64,000 nt of DNA, taken from Leptodontidium sp. MPI-SDFR-AT-0119 (Eukaryota; Ascomycota; Leotiomycetes; Helotiales; Leptodontidiaceae). The notes beneath the pieces are model-generated. The model was not told the DNA's origin, made no database searches, and worked only from the letters and a program-made list of their open reading frames with translations. Position numbers and translations under genes: made by a program. This document shows, one piece after another, positions 47,713 through 58,375 of this stretch (positions within the stretch are counted from its first letter, which is position 1; every line of letters begins with the position of its first letter). The DNA lies in the NCBI GenBank assembly GCA_020726505.1, contig JAHLEZ010000021.1, forward strand, positions 620,001 to 684,000, read 5' to 3'.

Positions 47713-48622
47713 GATGGATTCAGGCTACACCGATCTATGTTTGCTTTCGTTCTCGCGATCCTGTGTGAGATACTTCAATCAAAAAATTGTTCCAACTTAT
47801 TACTTGTGTGCGAATTCAGTCATGTAAAATTTAGATCCCATTTTTTGGAATAGTACATATTTCCTCAAGCATAGATCCAAGCAGTGACTTGACCATCAGG
47901 GGAGTGGTTTAGCAGAACTCAAATCGATACTTGTAGAAATAAAAAAGGACTTCAATTCTTTTTTTGAACCCTAGCCTGTTGCCCAACGGTAGACGTGCTA
48001 CTCCCAGACCAAAAGGCATAGAAAAGTAGAGGTCAATCACGAATTCACGATGCTTATTGCTTGTCACGGCTCCTTCCCATTTTTCTGTAGGGTTCTGGCT
48101 AAGCGAGCCTTCCCCGTACCCCCCATTTGAACGGCGCAAATGATCAGACAAAAAAGGGCCCCCCGGCTTGGACGAGATAATGACATGACTATTATGACCC
48201 AGCTGGAAAGGAGTAGAGCTAATGTTGGAAGTGATAGAGGACAGAGTGATGCCAAATCAGCGTCTTACAGTGCCCAAAACGGCAATTTGGGGTAAACAGT
48301 GGGGTGCGGGGTAATCGAGCTTCCCCAATTGATATTTGTAACGGACCCCAAAAACACCACCCACAGGAGCCAGCTGAGGATCTGAAGATGGAGATGGAGG
48401 CAAAAAGGAGAAGACTCTGTGTCGTGGGGTATGTTTCCCGGGCTGCCGGGCTGCCGGGCTGGTCTTCAATTCTGGTTCCGAGGCGCCATGAGGAGGCATG
48501 AAAAGCATGATCCCAACACAAGAAAGTACTATTCTATACAGTACATATGCTGAAGGCAACAATATGGTCGAATCGGCGCTCTACATTTATTGAGCTCAAA
48601 ACAACCGAGCACACAGCACAAA
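47713..48622. other. Intergenic region, esterase promoter
   Basis: About 900 bases between two plus-strand genes. It contains an 8-bp tandem repeat at 48438-48461. Minus-strand frames at 47909-48562 have no recognisable motif and were not called. Confidence 0.5.
48438..48461. repeat. CCGGGCTG tandem repeat, 3 units
   Basis: Three perfect adjacent copies of an 8-bp unit about 170 bases upstream of the esterase start codon. Confidence 0.85.
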
Positions 48623-50424
48623 ATGACTACGGAATTAAAGCACCCACTCCTAGGTAATGTCATTGGCTTAGATCACGAAAAGACCATCTCCTACCGAGGA
48701 ATCAAGTATGCTGAGCTGGAGCATGCATTCGCAGAGCCCATTTTGTTCACGTATCCAAGGCGCTCAAAAATAGACGCAGCTTCATATGGGTATACCACCG
48801 TGTAATACTTCTTACATCGAGAGTATATAGCTAACATCTACGAAGCCCTCTGTGTGCCCAAAACCCAGAATCGTGCGATTTTGAATTTAGCTTCATTCAA
48901 CATGAGCTGCCGCGAGACGAGTTCCAATTCTCTCTAACTGATTGCCTTAACCTTAATATCGCCACACCGAAGGAGACACATCAACTCCTACCTGTATTTG
49001 TGTTCATCTACGGGGGTGGTTTTAGTCTCGGGGGAAATTCATGGCCTCAATATGATCCTACCAGGCTGGTCGAACTGTCGATAAAAGAAAGAAGCCCCAT
49101 CATTGGGATCAATATCAAGTAGGTCCCATGACCTAATGTGGGCGACATTTTTCTCATCTTGTATTTAGTTATCGGGTAGGCCTGCCAGGGTTTCTGGCTT
49201 CCCAGGAGCTTCTCGATGCAGGCATCAAGACAAACAACGGATTACGGGATCAAAGAGTGGCATTGTCATGGATTCAGAGCTACGTCTCGGGTTTTGGAGG
49301 AGATCCCAACAACATAACCGTGGTGGGAGAAAGTGTTGGTGCTAGTGAGTACCTTCCAAGTCACGGAAACACCAGAATCGAGAATAAAGCTGAAGATTAC
49401 AGTTTCCTGCTTCCTGCACCTCGAGTCCGACAAGCCGCTTTTCAACAGAATGTTGGCCATGGGAGGAACGCCCCTACTTCTCAAACCGGTTCCGATCACT
49501 TTCGCGAGCGGAATATACGACATAGCGATCGAAAGATTGGGACTTGCGAAATCCTCGACGGCAGACCAGAGAACTAATGCCTTGAAGGAAGCAAACATTG
49601 ATGCCCTGGTGGCTGCAGCAGAAAACATTCCTATGCTGCCAATTATCGATGGCGAATTTGTCAAATCACCAGCCACTTTCTCAGAGTGGTCATTCCAAAA
49701 TACGTCCATGCCAGGCACAAAGTGGTGTGAGAGTATCATTATGGGAGACTGTGAGATGGATGTAAGTGATTGAAACAGAAATGCGAGGTTATAGTGTTCT
49801 AAATCCTTCATTTAGTCTAGCATATTGTTCTACATGCTCCACGATCGACAAGCGCGGATGGAAGAGTCCTTCGTCAAATCCGCAAGTCGTTTCTTGAAGA
49901 ACACCACAACCAAGGAGCGATTGCTATCAGAATACGACATTGGAAGTCAAGCTCCTAGAGCCCAAGATATCGCTGTTGATAACATCCTTCATTTCGCCCA
50001 CGACATTGGCTTCTACGCACCGCTGATTACCATAGCTTCCGGGTTCCCTGGAAAGTCTTATGTCTTCCACTTCAACGAACGGAATCCCTGGAAAGGAAGG
50101 TATCAAGGAGTAGCAACTCACATACTGGACGCTGCATTCCTCTTCCAAAACTACAATGAGTTTCTGGATGAGTCTCAACGCGAATCAGCAGAAACTTTCG
50201 GTAAGCACTTCATCAAGTTTGTTGCTGGACGAGAGCCATTTCCGGAATACTCGGCTGAAAAGGGAGGAGCTATGGTTTACGGCGCTGAGGGTGAGAGACA
50301 GAAATTTGTTACAAGTAAGAAAAGCGAGGATGTGCAGAGGAGAAGCACGATCTTCAAGTTGGCGGAATTATCCAGTCTTGAGGAACTGTCTGCTCTGTGG
50401 GGTTCGTTCTTGAGCGGTAAATAG
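48623..50424 (+). CDS. Type-B carboxylesterase/lipase
   Basis: Predicted alpha/beta-hydrolase esterase. Five exons, 48623-48789, 48846-49118, 49169-49344, 49403-49761 and 49816-50424, join to 527 residues. The start MTTELKHPLLG is preferred because it opens the family's N-terminal fold; an upstream frame at 48590 has no better start. Motifs in order: DCLNLNIATP with the oxyanion-hole VFVFIYGGGFSLGG, INYRVGLPGF, NNGLRDQRVALSWI, and the nucleophile elbow GESVGA at the exon 3/4 junction (Ser nucleophile; Val where Ala is usual). ISCFLHLESDKPLFNRMLAM follows directly, supporting the acceptor at 49402. The catalytic His is expected in the last exon. No signal peptide, so probably intracellular. 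In this cluster it could release phenolic acids or alcohols from esters. Confidence 0.88.
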
Positions 50425-50769
50425 ACTCAAAAAGTGGTCCGACTGCCCGCGAGTTTATTAATACTAGTTATGCAAAAAGCTTGTAAGAAACTAGCGTTGC
50501 AAACCCCCACCTCCACAGATTCACGTTCCCCAGCCCCACCGACACACCCCACTTCGGTCAGAGTCTACCGGACCTCCTGTTTATTAATCTAGGTAGTGTA
50601 GTCAGTCATGTTATTGGAATAATGTTACTCAGATGATATAATTTTCGATCCAGCTCTTGCCACCTAGGTCTCAATATCTTTACCCAGTGGTGCCTTTTCA
50701 ACCCACATCAGATTCGGAATTAATCTCCTTTCTTTGTGACATTTTTATGTTCTCGAAGATATCTAAATA
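50425..50769. other. Intergenic region, P450 promoter
   Basis: 345 bases between the esterase stop and the P450 start, same strand. No specific element assigned. Confidence 0.5.
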
Positions 50770-52433
50770 ATGTTTAGCCAACTTACTGCTCTTGCAATGG
50801 ATGCCTGGCAACAATCAACATTGCAGAATATATTCATCTTATCCCTGTCATCCATCCTGTGTCTCCTCGTTTACCGAGTCGCCTTCCACCCACTTCGCAA
50901 CATCCCAGGACCCTTCCTTGCAAAGATCACCGGACACTGGAGAAATGACCGAACATGGCGAGGTACATGGCACGACGACATCCTCCAACTTCACGAACGC
51001 TACGGCGCTGTGGTCCGCATCGCACCTAACGAGGTTTCAGTCGTCGATCAGAATGTTATCAAGCCCCTGTACGGACATGGACAGAACAGCGTGAAGACAA
51101 ACTGGTACGCCGTTTGGGATCCTCCTATCGGGCCACCTACTTTGTTTTCTGCAAGGGATAGGAAACTTCACTCGTTCCTTCGGAAACGCGTTTCTGCGGC
51201 TTATTCAATGACTGCGATCCTGAAGTACGAAAAGCCGATCCAAGACCTACTCGATCTGATGATAAAGAAGTTGAAAGTGCAGGTGAAAGCTGGCAATTCT
51301 ATTAATCTTGGGGACTGGACTGGTGCACTTGCTATTGATGCTGTGGGGGTTTTAGGATTCGGCGCTCCCCTTGAGCAGCTTGAGAACAACGCTGCAGATG
51401 TGATGGACATTCGTTCGAGTGTCCTGGAACTCTTCTTTTGGAGCCAGTGTTTAGGGCATTATTGGGGACAGATAAAGCTTCGCCGAAATGCTCTGACTTT
51501 AAAATTCATGGCTCTCGCCGGCGTGGAAGATAAGATCACGCCGTTCCGGAATTGGAGCACGGAAAAGGTGAGAGCGAGGATGATAGAGAAAAGGGATGGG
51601 ATTGAGCACCCAGACATGCTGGGACACTTCGTCAACATGAAAGCGCAGAATGGAGAGCCAGCAAGCTTCCCAGAAGTTCTCGTAGAAGCAATGAATCTTA
51701 TGTGAGTGTCCTTCATCCCATGCCATATTCCAAGATCTAATCGAAACAGCGGTGCTGGCGCCGATACGACCTCGATTGGAATGCGAACATGCATTGAGTA
51801 CGTCTGCTCTCGTCGAGATGTCTACCAAAAGCTTCGAGAAGAAATCGATAACTTCTACGAAACAAACAATCTCGAGAAATCCATCACATATCTACAAACT
51901 CAGCAATTACCGTATCTGAACGCGGTTGTCAAGGAAGCTTTGAGACTTCGACCTTCTATTATCGGACAGCTTCTTCGATACACACCAGATGGCGGACTAG
52001 TCATCGATGGCAAATTCATTCCCGCGAAGACGCCCATCGGAATGAGTCCTCTAGCACAGAATCGCGATAAGAGAGTTTGGGGTGAGGACGCGAATGAGTT
52101 TAACCCTGAGAGGTGGTTGGAAAGCGAAGAGAAAGCAAGACAGCTCGAGTCTTACAACATGACTTTTGGCGGGAATGGTCCAAGGATGTGTGTCGGTCGA
52201 AATATTGCATTGGTAAGTCTGTTCTGAGATTTGGCTCGTTCTTGGTTTGGTATAGGATTGACTTGTTGTTTTAGGTTGAGATACATAAATTTCTTGCCCA
52301 GATTATCCGGGCATTTGATGTTGAGATTGTGAATAAGGAGCGGCCATATGTAATGAAGTCATATTGGTTTTCATATCAGCACGATTTCATGGTTACATTG
52401 AAGTTCAGAAGTGACTCAGCTGGAAGTGTTTGA
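50770..52433 (+). CDS. Cytochrome P450 monooxygenase
   Basis: Predicted membrane-anchored microsomal P450. Three exons, 50770-51701, 51750-52212 and 52275-52433, give 517 residues. A hydrophobic anchor lies at about residues 18-38 (NIFILSLSSILCLLVYRVAF), followed by the proline-rich hinge RNIPGPFLAK. The I-helix oxygen-binding motif GAGADTT spans intron 1 at ~311; the K-helix ExxR is EALR near 375; the PERF region reads FNPERW; the haem loop is FGGNGPRMCVG with the Cys ligand near residue 458. General resemblance is to fungal P450s of the pisatin demethylase/benzoate hydroxylase type, but the CYP family cannot be set by eye. It is the last gene of the metabolic cluster; the second snoRNA group begins ~440 bases further on. 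Confidence 0.93.
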
Positions 52434-52875
52434 TAAGACTGGATTGTGTATTGGGCATATGCTTGCTTTTGAACACTAGTTGGGTAGTTTAAGGAACTGT
52501 AAACAAAACCAATGAATCAGACTAGAAAATGTATCTTCAATGTGCCTCCGTCATCAATAAATCAGTGTGATACTAAACGCACCGTTTAATAATTCCCTCT
52601 CGTTCGACTATTAGTGACTAACAGGCACGGCTATGCCTACTTGGGCTGCTAAGCACCTCGGATTTCGGAAAGCAGTCCGTCAATCTTAACGAGTATTAAA
52701 ACCCCACCCTCTCAATTTCTCTCCTTTTTCTCTCATTTCTATATTTCCCCCAGCTTACCGCTGGAACAAGCACGCACGACCAGCGGTAAAAATAGGATGG
52801 CGCGCTTTTGAGAAATGTGGTCAAGGAGCAGCCTAGACTAGTCCAAGGTCTAACGTGCGAAGGCTGCTGCTACAA

Positions 52876-53000
52876 TTGATTGATGATGATATGACTAGAG
52901 ATGAAATTCTACTCGAGACTGTCGGAGTCCGTCAGCATCCGCTGAGGAGTTTGGCATTCTTGTCGTGGAAAAATATCTTGTGTCAAATTCTGAGATCACT
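52876..53000 (+). ncRNA. Box C/D snoRNA candidate 8
   Basis: Box C ATGATGA at 52883-52889 and box D CTGA at 52990-52993. Terminal stem TTGAT (52876-52880) pairs with GATCA (52994-52998) with a small offset. A D' CTGA is at 52942-52945. The context AATTCTGAGATCAC around box D is the same as in candidate 4. Confidence 0.7.
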
Positions 53001-53546
53001 TTTTGAAATCTGAGCACTATTGGCTGGATTCCATCTATCTTGACACTCGTGATTTTACGGCCGAGTAGAGCAAGGTAGCATTGGTGGTTTTGAAGTGTTG
53101 GATCTGTCCTCCTTTAGCATCCCGAGACGAGGTTTGACTGTATAGAGTGAACGAAATACAAAGTTAGAAACTTTCTTTAGGAATAGAAAGTTATAAATCA
53201 AACGAAGATCAAATCCAGGCTGAAATTACAATCTCTTCACTTCATTAACTGGTTATCTTGCCATTCATGGGCGATTCCGCCATCATCCCAAGTTCCCAAC
53301 TGACCTGACCTCGTCGAAACCTGCTGACTCATCTCACGCCAAGTTAGCTCCTCCACCACATCTACAAATATTATACCCCGCCAAACTTAGAATCTCTCTC
53401 CTCAGTCGTCGGACATGAGATTCTAGGAAGAGCACAAGCAGGCGCGTCAAACTTTATTCGTAACAAGCATCTCGCAAGAGGTGAAAATGCCGTCTGAAGA
53501 GAGCCAGAGCGAGTCGGCCGCTCAAGTGCGCACATGGCTGCTCTTC

Positions 53547-53662
53547 TTTGATCGCTGATGATACCACTTTGGACCAAGTCCGACGCGACGATCTGATGAT
53601 GCTTCGGTGTTGGAGGGTTGAAGTGTTGTGATTGTCTGAGGTTGTGGGTTCTGAGATCATTT
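53547..53662 (+). ncRNA. Box C/D snoRNA candidate 9
   Basis: Terminal stem TGATC (53549-53553) pairs with GATCA (53655-53659). Box C CTGATGA is at 53555-53561 and box D CTGA at 53651-53654. Internal box C' CTGATGA (53593-53599) and D' CTGA (53636-53639) are also present. The closest in layout to candidate 1. Confidence 0.76.
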
Positions 53663-54169
53663 CTTGGTTTTGTGTTTGTTTGGACGCAGGTTTCTGGTTT
53701 TGTCCTTCGTTACTGCTGTTGGAATGAACCCTTTGAAGGCAAAATCCTTTCCTGCGCCGTTTTGGGGGGTGGGGAGAAGTTCAGTTCGTAATTTGCTATA
53801 TTGTTTTGAATTTGCCCGATCATGGGGGGACTGGTTCAGTGTTGTGGCTCAGCTGCTTGGATACCTAGGTAGATGCAAATTACAATACTTTCTAATCCAG
53901 CTCATACGAACATTTCGTCAGCAAATTGTCCCGAGACTCTCGCAAGCCTGTTCGTGATGTCCTCTTTGAACTATCTTTGCATGCTGCTCAAGTACGGCAA
54001 ACACTCCCTTAATGTGGTAGGCTGGTCTCAAGCTGGCTGCTCCTTCCAAACCTTTCAACTGAATAGTCAGAGGTAGGTATCCAATCCCATCTTACCACAA
54101 CTCCGTTCCTCGAACCAAGCAAAAACAAATCAACAAACATCACTTCACAACTTAACTGCATCATTAAAA

Positions 54170-54909
54170 ATGTCGTCGGACTTTTTCGGAGATCAAAACC
54201 CCCATGATTTCTTATCGGTTGGAAGCAAGTCTCCAGAAAAGATCAGAGAGCCAGAAGTAAAAGTACAACCTTGGCCCACGCCACTCTCTAGACAAGACTC
54301 CATCTCAGTCTTGCAGCGAAGTAGCCATCTCTTCCAATCGCGTGGGGTCCGAAACATGAGAAACCGCTGTATCAGACAAACGGTGCGAAGGTCGTCCTGC
54401 TGGGAAAGAATATTGCTGCCAATTTGCGAATGATGGACCATGTTGTGCCAGATGTTTGGTCTTCAGTTCGCGTTGAAGCAATTGTGGATGTGCGCACGCT
54501 CACTGAGCAAGAATGTTTCTTCAGCCTGTTGGAGGAGCTGGGCATCGGTCCCCAGTTTGGAGACAGATGCCTCTTTTGCTCTGGGAATGATGCGAATTAT
54601 GCCCTGAGGGCAGCGCTTCTGTACATTTGCTACACTGTTGATTCTGGGCGAGATAGGATTGCCCCACAAGTCGAAGAGAATCTGAGCCTGGCCTCTTCAG
54701 TCTCAGTACATGGAATTCCAAATGGTACTGTGCCATCCTGTTCACATAATCCGAATGCTAGGCCCCTCACAGCTGTGGGCGAATGGCGCAGGGCCAGGTG
54801 TGCAAGGCTTTTGGGGGAGCAGAATGCGGATACGGGTGAATCGAACCTCGACTACGAGGGACCTGGCTACATTGAAGTCCTCGGCCTCATGATGAGAGAC
54901 ATTCTCTGA
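54170..54909 (+). pseudogene. Possible frameshifted hypothetical gene
   Basis: Two overlapping plus-strand frames: 54170-54433 opens MSSDFFGDQNPHDFLSVG and is hydrophilic; the other runs from a stop near 54332 to 54909 and carries a more protein-like segment (TNGAKVVLLGKNIAANL, then LEELGIGPQFGDRCLFC and LRAALLYICYTVDSG). The second lacks an early ATG and no clear intron joins the two, so a single-base frameshift around 54335-54350 or a chance overlap are both possible. No known family recognised. Confidence 0.3.
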
Positions 54910-55137
54910 GAAGTTTGAAGTGTCTCAGCAGAAGATCGGTGAGGTCATTGGAGTTGGAAATTGTACGATAGAGCTTTGAACGCGCCAAATGGAATTAAGT
55001 ATTCCGAATCTTTGCGTCATTAGAGAACGGAATTTCAAATGTGTGCATCGCCAACCTACCCCATATTTTTAAGCCCCTGACCAATAGTGACCTGACATTC
55101 GATTGGTAATAAAGTGAGTTTATTTGAGCCCTACTTC

Positions 55138-57436
55138 TCAAGTATACGGCGCAACTCCAATGACCAGAGGCGCAACATACGCAGCATACTTTGCATCCGC
55201 TCCATCAACCAACTTAACATTCTTCATCAACCCCTCGAACCCATCTCCACCAATAGCAGCAACCGGCGCCTCAATAGCCATCGGCAGATTCCAAACAAAA
55301 CTATTCGAGTAAATTCCAATGACAATAGTAAACTCATGCACTGCCTCCTCTTTACTCCCTTCCGGCGTGACAGCAAGGTACGTAGCGTTGTTTATCCCGA
55401 CGAGCTTGACATCCGTCCATAGACCTACTGGGAGAGTGTAGTTCAGCACATATGGCGTACCGCCTGTAACGAGCATCACGTTATCGATGCTTCCATTGCC
55501 CGCTTTAAGCGTTGATGCCGAACCAGAGAAAAGGGTGCCTGGTGCTGAGGACGTAGGCTTGACGGAGAATGAGAGAGTGTAATTCTTCCCCTTTGAAGTC
55601 AAAGGTGTAGAAACCTCACACCCGTTTCTCAAAGTCAACACCGAGTTCTTGACATCACAGTTGTTGTTCAAAGTGCCGTGATACCCGTTCCCGGACTTAT
55701 CTTTCACGGTCTTGGAATTTGAACTTGAGAAATCGTAGGATAGGATCGTGGATGTCTTGGATGGGATTCGGCGATCGAGATTCTGGCCTGGGATGGAGGC
55801 TTGTAGTGGCTCGAAGATGGAGTAATATTCTTCCATGAGCAAATCACCACCCCACTGTTTGTCTCCTAACGCGGGGAGACCTTCTCGGAGTGAGTAGTAC
55901 GCTTCGATGACTGAGGTACTGTTTGGACCCATGTCATTCCATAGAGCGGGTAGCTGTCCCAGCACGTAGGGACTATCTCTCGGTGGATTATTCGTCGCGT
56001 TGAATTTATCGAAGATATATGGAGCGGTGGGACCGCCGTCTGGTGCTCCGTGGAAGATTCTCGTCATGTTCAGTGTTTGAGGGTACGAGCCTGACCATTT
56101 CGCTACGATGTAGAACTGGTCGTCGGAGTTGAGAACGGAATAGTTGTTCCGGATGTAATCGAAGTATGGGTTATCCTCAAAGAACTCCCAATGCTGGATC
56201 GAGACGTCAGTGTTGATTTCCGAACCATCGGTCGCGGCGCCGGGGCGGAAGGTCCCCCAGATTCGGACGTTCTTGTTGTATTTCTTGAGAATGTAGTCGT
56301 GCATCGTGTTGACGTATAGATTGTACTGGGCGACTTCTAGACTGGAGTATTCATCTGCGCCGAGATGGACGGTCTTGCTGTGGAACCAGGGCATGAATGT
56401 ATCCCAGATCGTCTTCATCGTTGGGATAGTCTCCGGATTCGAGATATTCAGCATGGTGAAATCGGTGCTGAGTGCTAATTCGGGCTTCCACTGCGTGATG
56501 ACTAGTGCGTGGCCTGGTGCTTCGATTTCTGGGATTATCGTCACGCCTCTACTTGCACATTTTTGCTGCATGTTCTCGAAATCAGAGTGGTACCAAGACT
56601 CATTGGCACGTTTATTGAGCCCTGCTACGGCGGGGGAATCGGAGTTCAGACGGAATGCGGAGTAGTAGTCTAGTTTCTCTTGGTAGGTCAAGTCGGGGTT
56701 TAGGTTCATGCTGTCGCTGAGATGAAGGTGGAGTGTATTTTGCTTGAAGAATGAGAGGTAGGAACACATCTCAATGATGAACTCTGGTGGGTAGTAATGT
56801 CTCCCGACATCCAGCTTGAGGATCGTAAGCCTGTGTCACTTTGCTGAGTAGGTTTGAGAACTTACAAATGTGCCCCGAATTCCCCATCCCGGTGAATCAG
56901 TTGCACTTCCTAAACTCAATTTCTCGCTCAAGACGCCTTGCTGTAGAATTGACCTGGTTCCCCACCAAATACCAAGTGGACTCGCTCCGGTGATTACAAT
57001 TCCCTGCGCAGTGACCGTGACCGAATATCCCTCTGAGGTGGGTCTACCAGCGGCATCCAAATAGTCGCTGGAATTGCCGAGCGTCAGGAAGATTGAGTTC
57101 TTAGTAGCGGCTTTGGCTATGCTGACTGGGATTTTGAGATCCAAAGAGGACAGCAAGTCGTCGCTGAAGGTGGAAGCGAAGCTTTTGAGAGTGGGTGGAA
57201 TGAGAGTTTCTCCTTTGCTATCGACGGTGTTTTGGTACGCCGAATCGACAATGATGGATTTCAGTTGCTTGAGAGAGAATGTTCCCTTTGAGCTGGATGC
57301 TTCGAAAGGTACAGTGGGGATGCCGACCCATCGCGCAGCTGGAACGTGTTAGCCTGGATTGAGGCTTGGAAGCGGCAAACTTACAGATTTGAAGAGGAAG
57401 CAGAGCACTTGCCGCTGCTAGTAATGTGAGCCTCAT
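55138..57436 (-). CDS. Secreted GH20 beta-N-acetylhexosaminidase
   Basis: Predicted extracellular enzyme removing terminal N-acetylhexosamine, for example from chitin oligomers. Three exons read right to left: 57436-57385, 57338-56866 and 56814-55138, giving 733 residues. Exon 1 encodes a signal peptide (MRLTLLAAASALLPLQI). Residues ~25-175 form the GH20 N-terminal (GH20b-like) domain, with GIWWGTRSILQQ near its end. The catalytic barrel starts FLDVGRHYYPPEF, a join that fixes the acceptor as CAAG at 56815, and contains HLHLSD, IPEIEAPGHA and the catalytic Asp-Glu pair in HLGADEYSS. Many NxS/T sites suggest glycosylation. After ~residue 530 an extra beta-rich region (ILSYDFSSSNSKTVKDKSGNG, LSFSVKP) looks like a LamG/concanavalin-type domain, possibly carbohydrate-binding. 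A TATA box lies upstream. Confidence 0.91.
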
Positions 57437-58375
57437 CACTACTATGTTGACTTGCTTGGTTGAAGTCCGAACCCGGGAGGAGATCAGGGAGTTTTATATC
57501 GCCATCGGCCCTTGTATATACTCAAATCAAACCCACTTCGCATATAAGTTTAATTACGTGTTTGCACCGGGATGGAACTGAAGGTAGGGGAAGTAACGTT
57601 GCCATAATCCATGATCCCACTGGTGACGATGATCGCTGTAAGGTTTAGATCTGAAAGTGGGGAAGTTTGCCCTTCGAGATACGAGACACCGGACGAACAT
57701 CTATGCCGGATGTAACTGATAAGAACAGATGGATTAGAAGGTATCTGGAAGGTGGTAACCCCGTTGTTTCCTCAACGAAACAACTTATGGATTAACATTC
57801 TTGATATTGTTGATAGAATGGGAAGGAGAGTGGGGATATTACAGCAACACCAGGTTAGCGAGCGGGAGGACGAGTAACCACTAATAAATCAGCAAGGTTC
57901 ACCCAAAGTCCAAGGACAGCTTCTGCATAAACACAAACATTTAGATTATATATATAAGTTGTAAGTGATTTCAATGGACATACAACCTGACTGTCCCAAT
58001 TCCACACAGGCAGAGGCGGTCAGAGAGAGAGAGTTCAAACTGCGGGGTATCATTTCGGGGCCTGGCCGATCCAGGTACTAGCTCAAATGCAAGGATGGGG
58101 ATGCCGACGGTGGGGTGCGACCTCCTAGTATCTCAATAAAGGTAATGTGACAATCTTGGTATCTTCGGTCTTATCGAGTAGTGAGGGGCAGAGAATGGTT
58201 GTTACACCTTCTGCTCGAATCCCACCAGATGGTTTCCAAACCACTGGATCTGATTTGGGGCTCTGTATCCCCTGCTTGCTCCGTCTATCCAAAATTCAGT
58301 AGAAGGTCTGAGGTCTTTGTCGTGCGCCGCGGGTATTTCCTTCGATTACAACTCTCCAATAGTTCTGCGAGACCC
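57437..58375. other. Intergenic region
   Basis: About 940 bases between the GH20 start and the GH72-like stop, both minus strand. Contains the GH20 promoter at its left end. Plus-strand frames here have no motif. Confidence 0.5.
57492..57498 (-). promoter_or_regulatory. TATA box of GH20 gene
   Basis: TATAAAA on the minus strand, 56-62 bases before the start codon at 57436. A close match to the eukaryotic consensus at a position suited to a short leader. Confidence 0.55.

Larger units (their letters stand above)
52434..55137. other. Non-coding region with two snoRNA candidates and a possible broken gene
   Basis: 2.7 kb between the P450 stop and the GH20 stop. Two box C/D candidates (52876 and 53547) and one possible frameshifted gene (54170-54909) are listed separately. 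The rest shows no coding signal. Confidence 0.55.
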
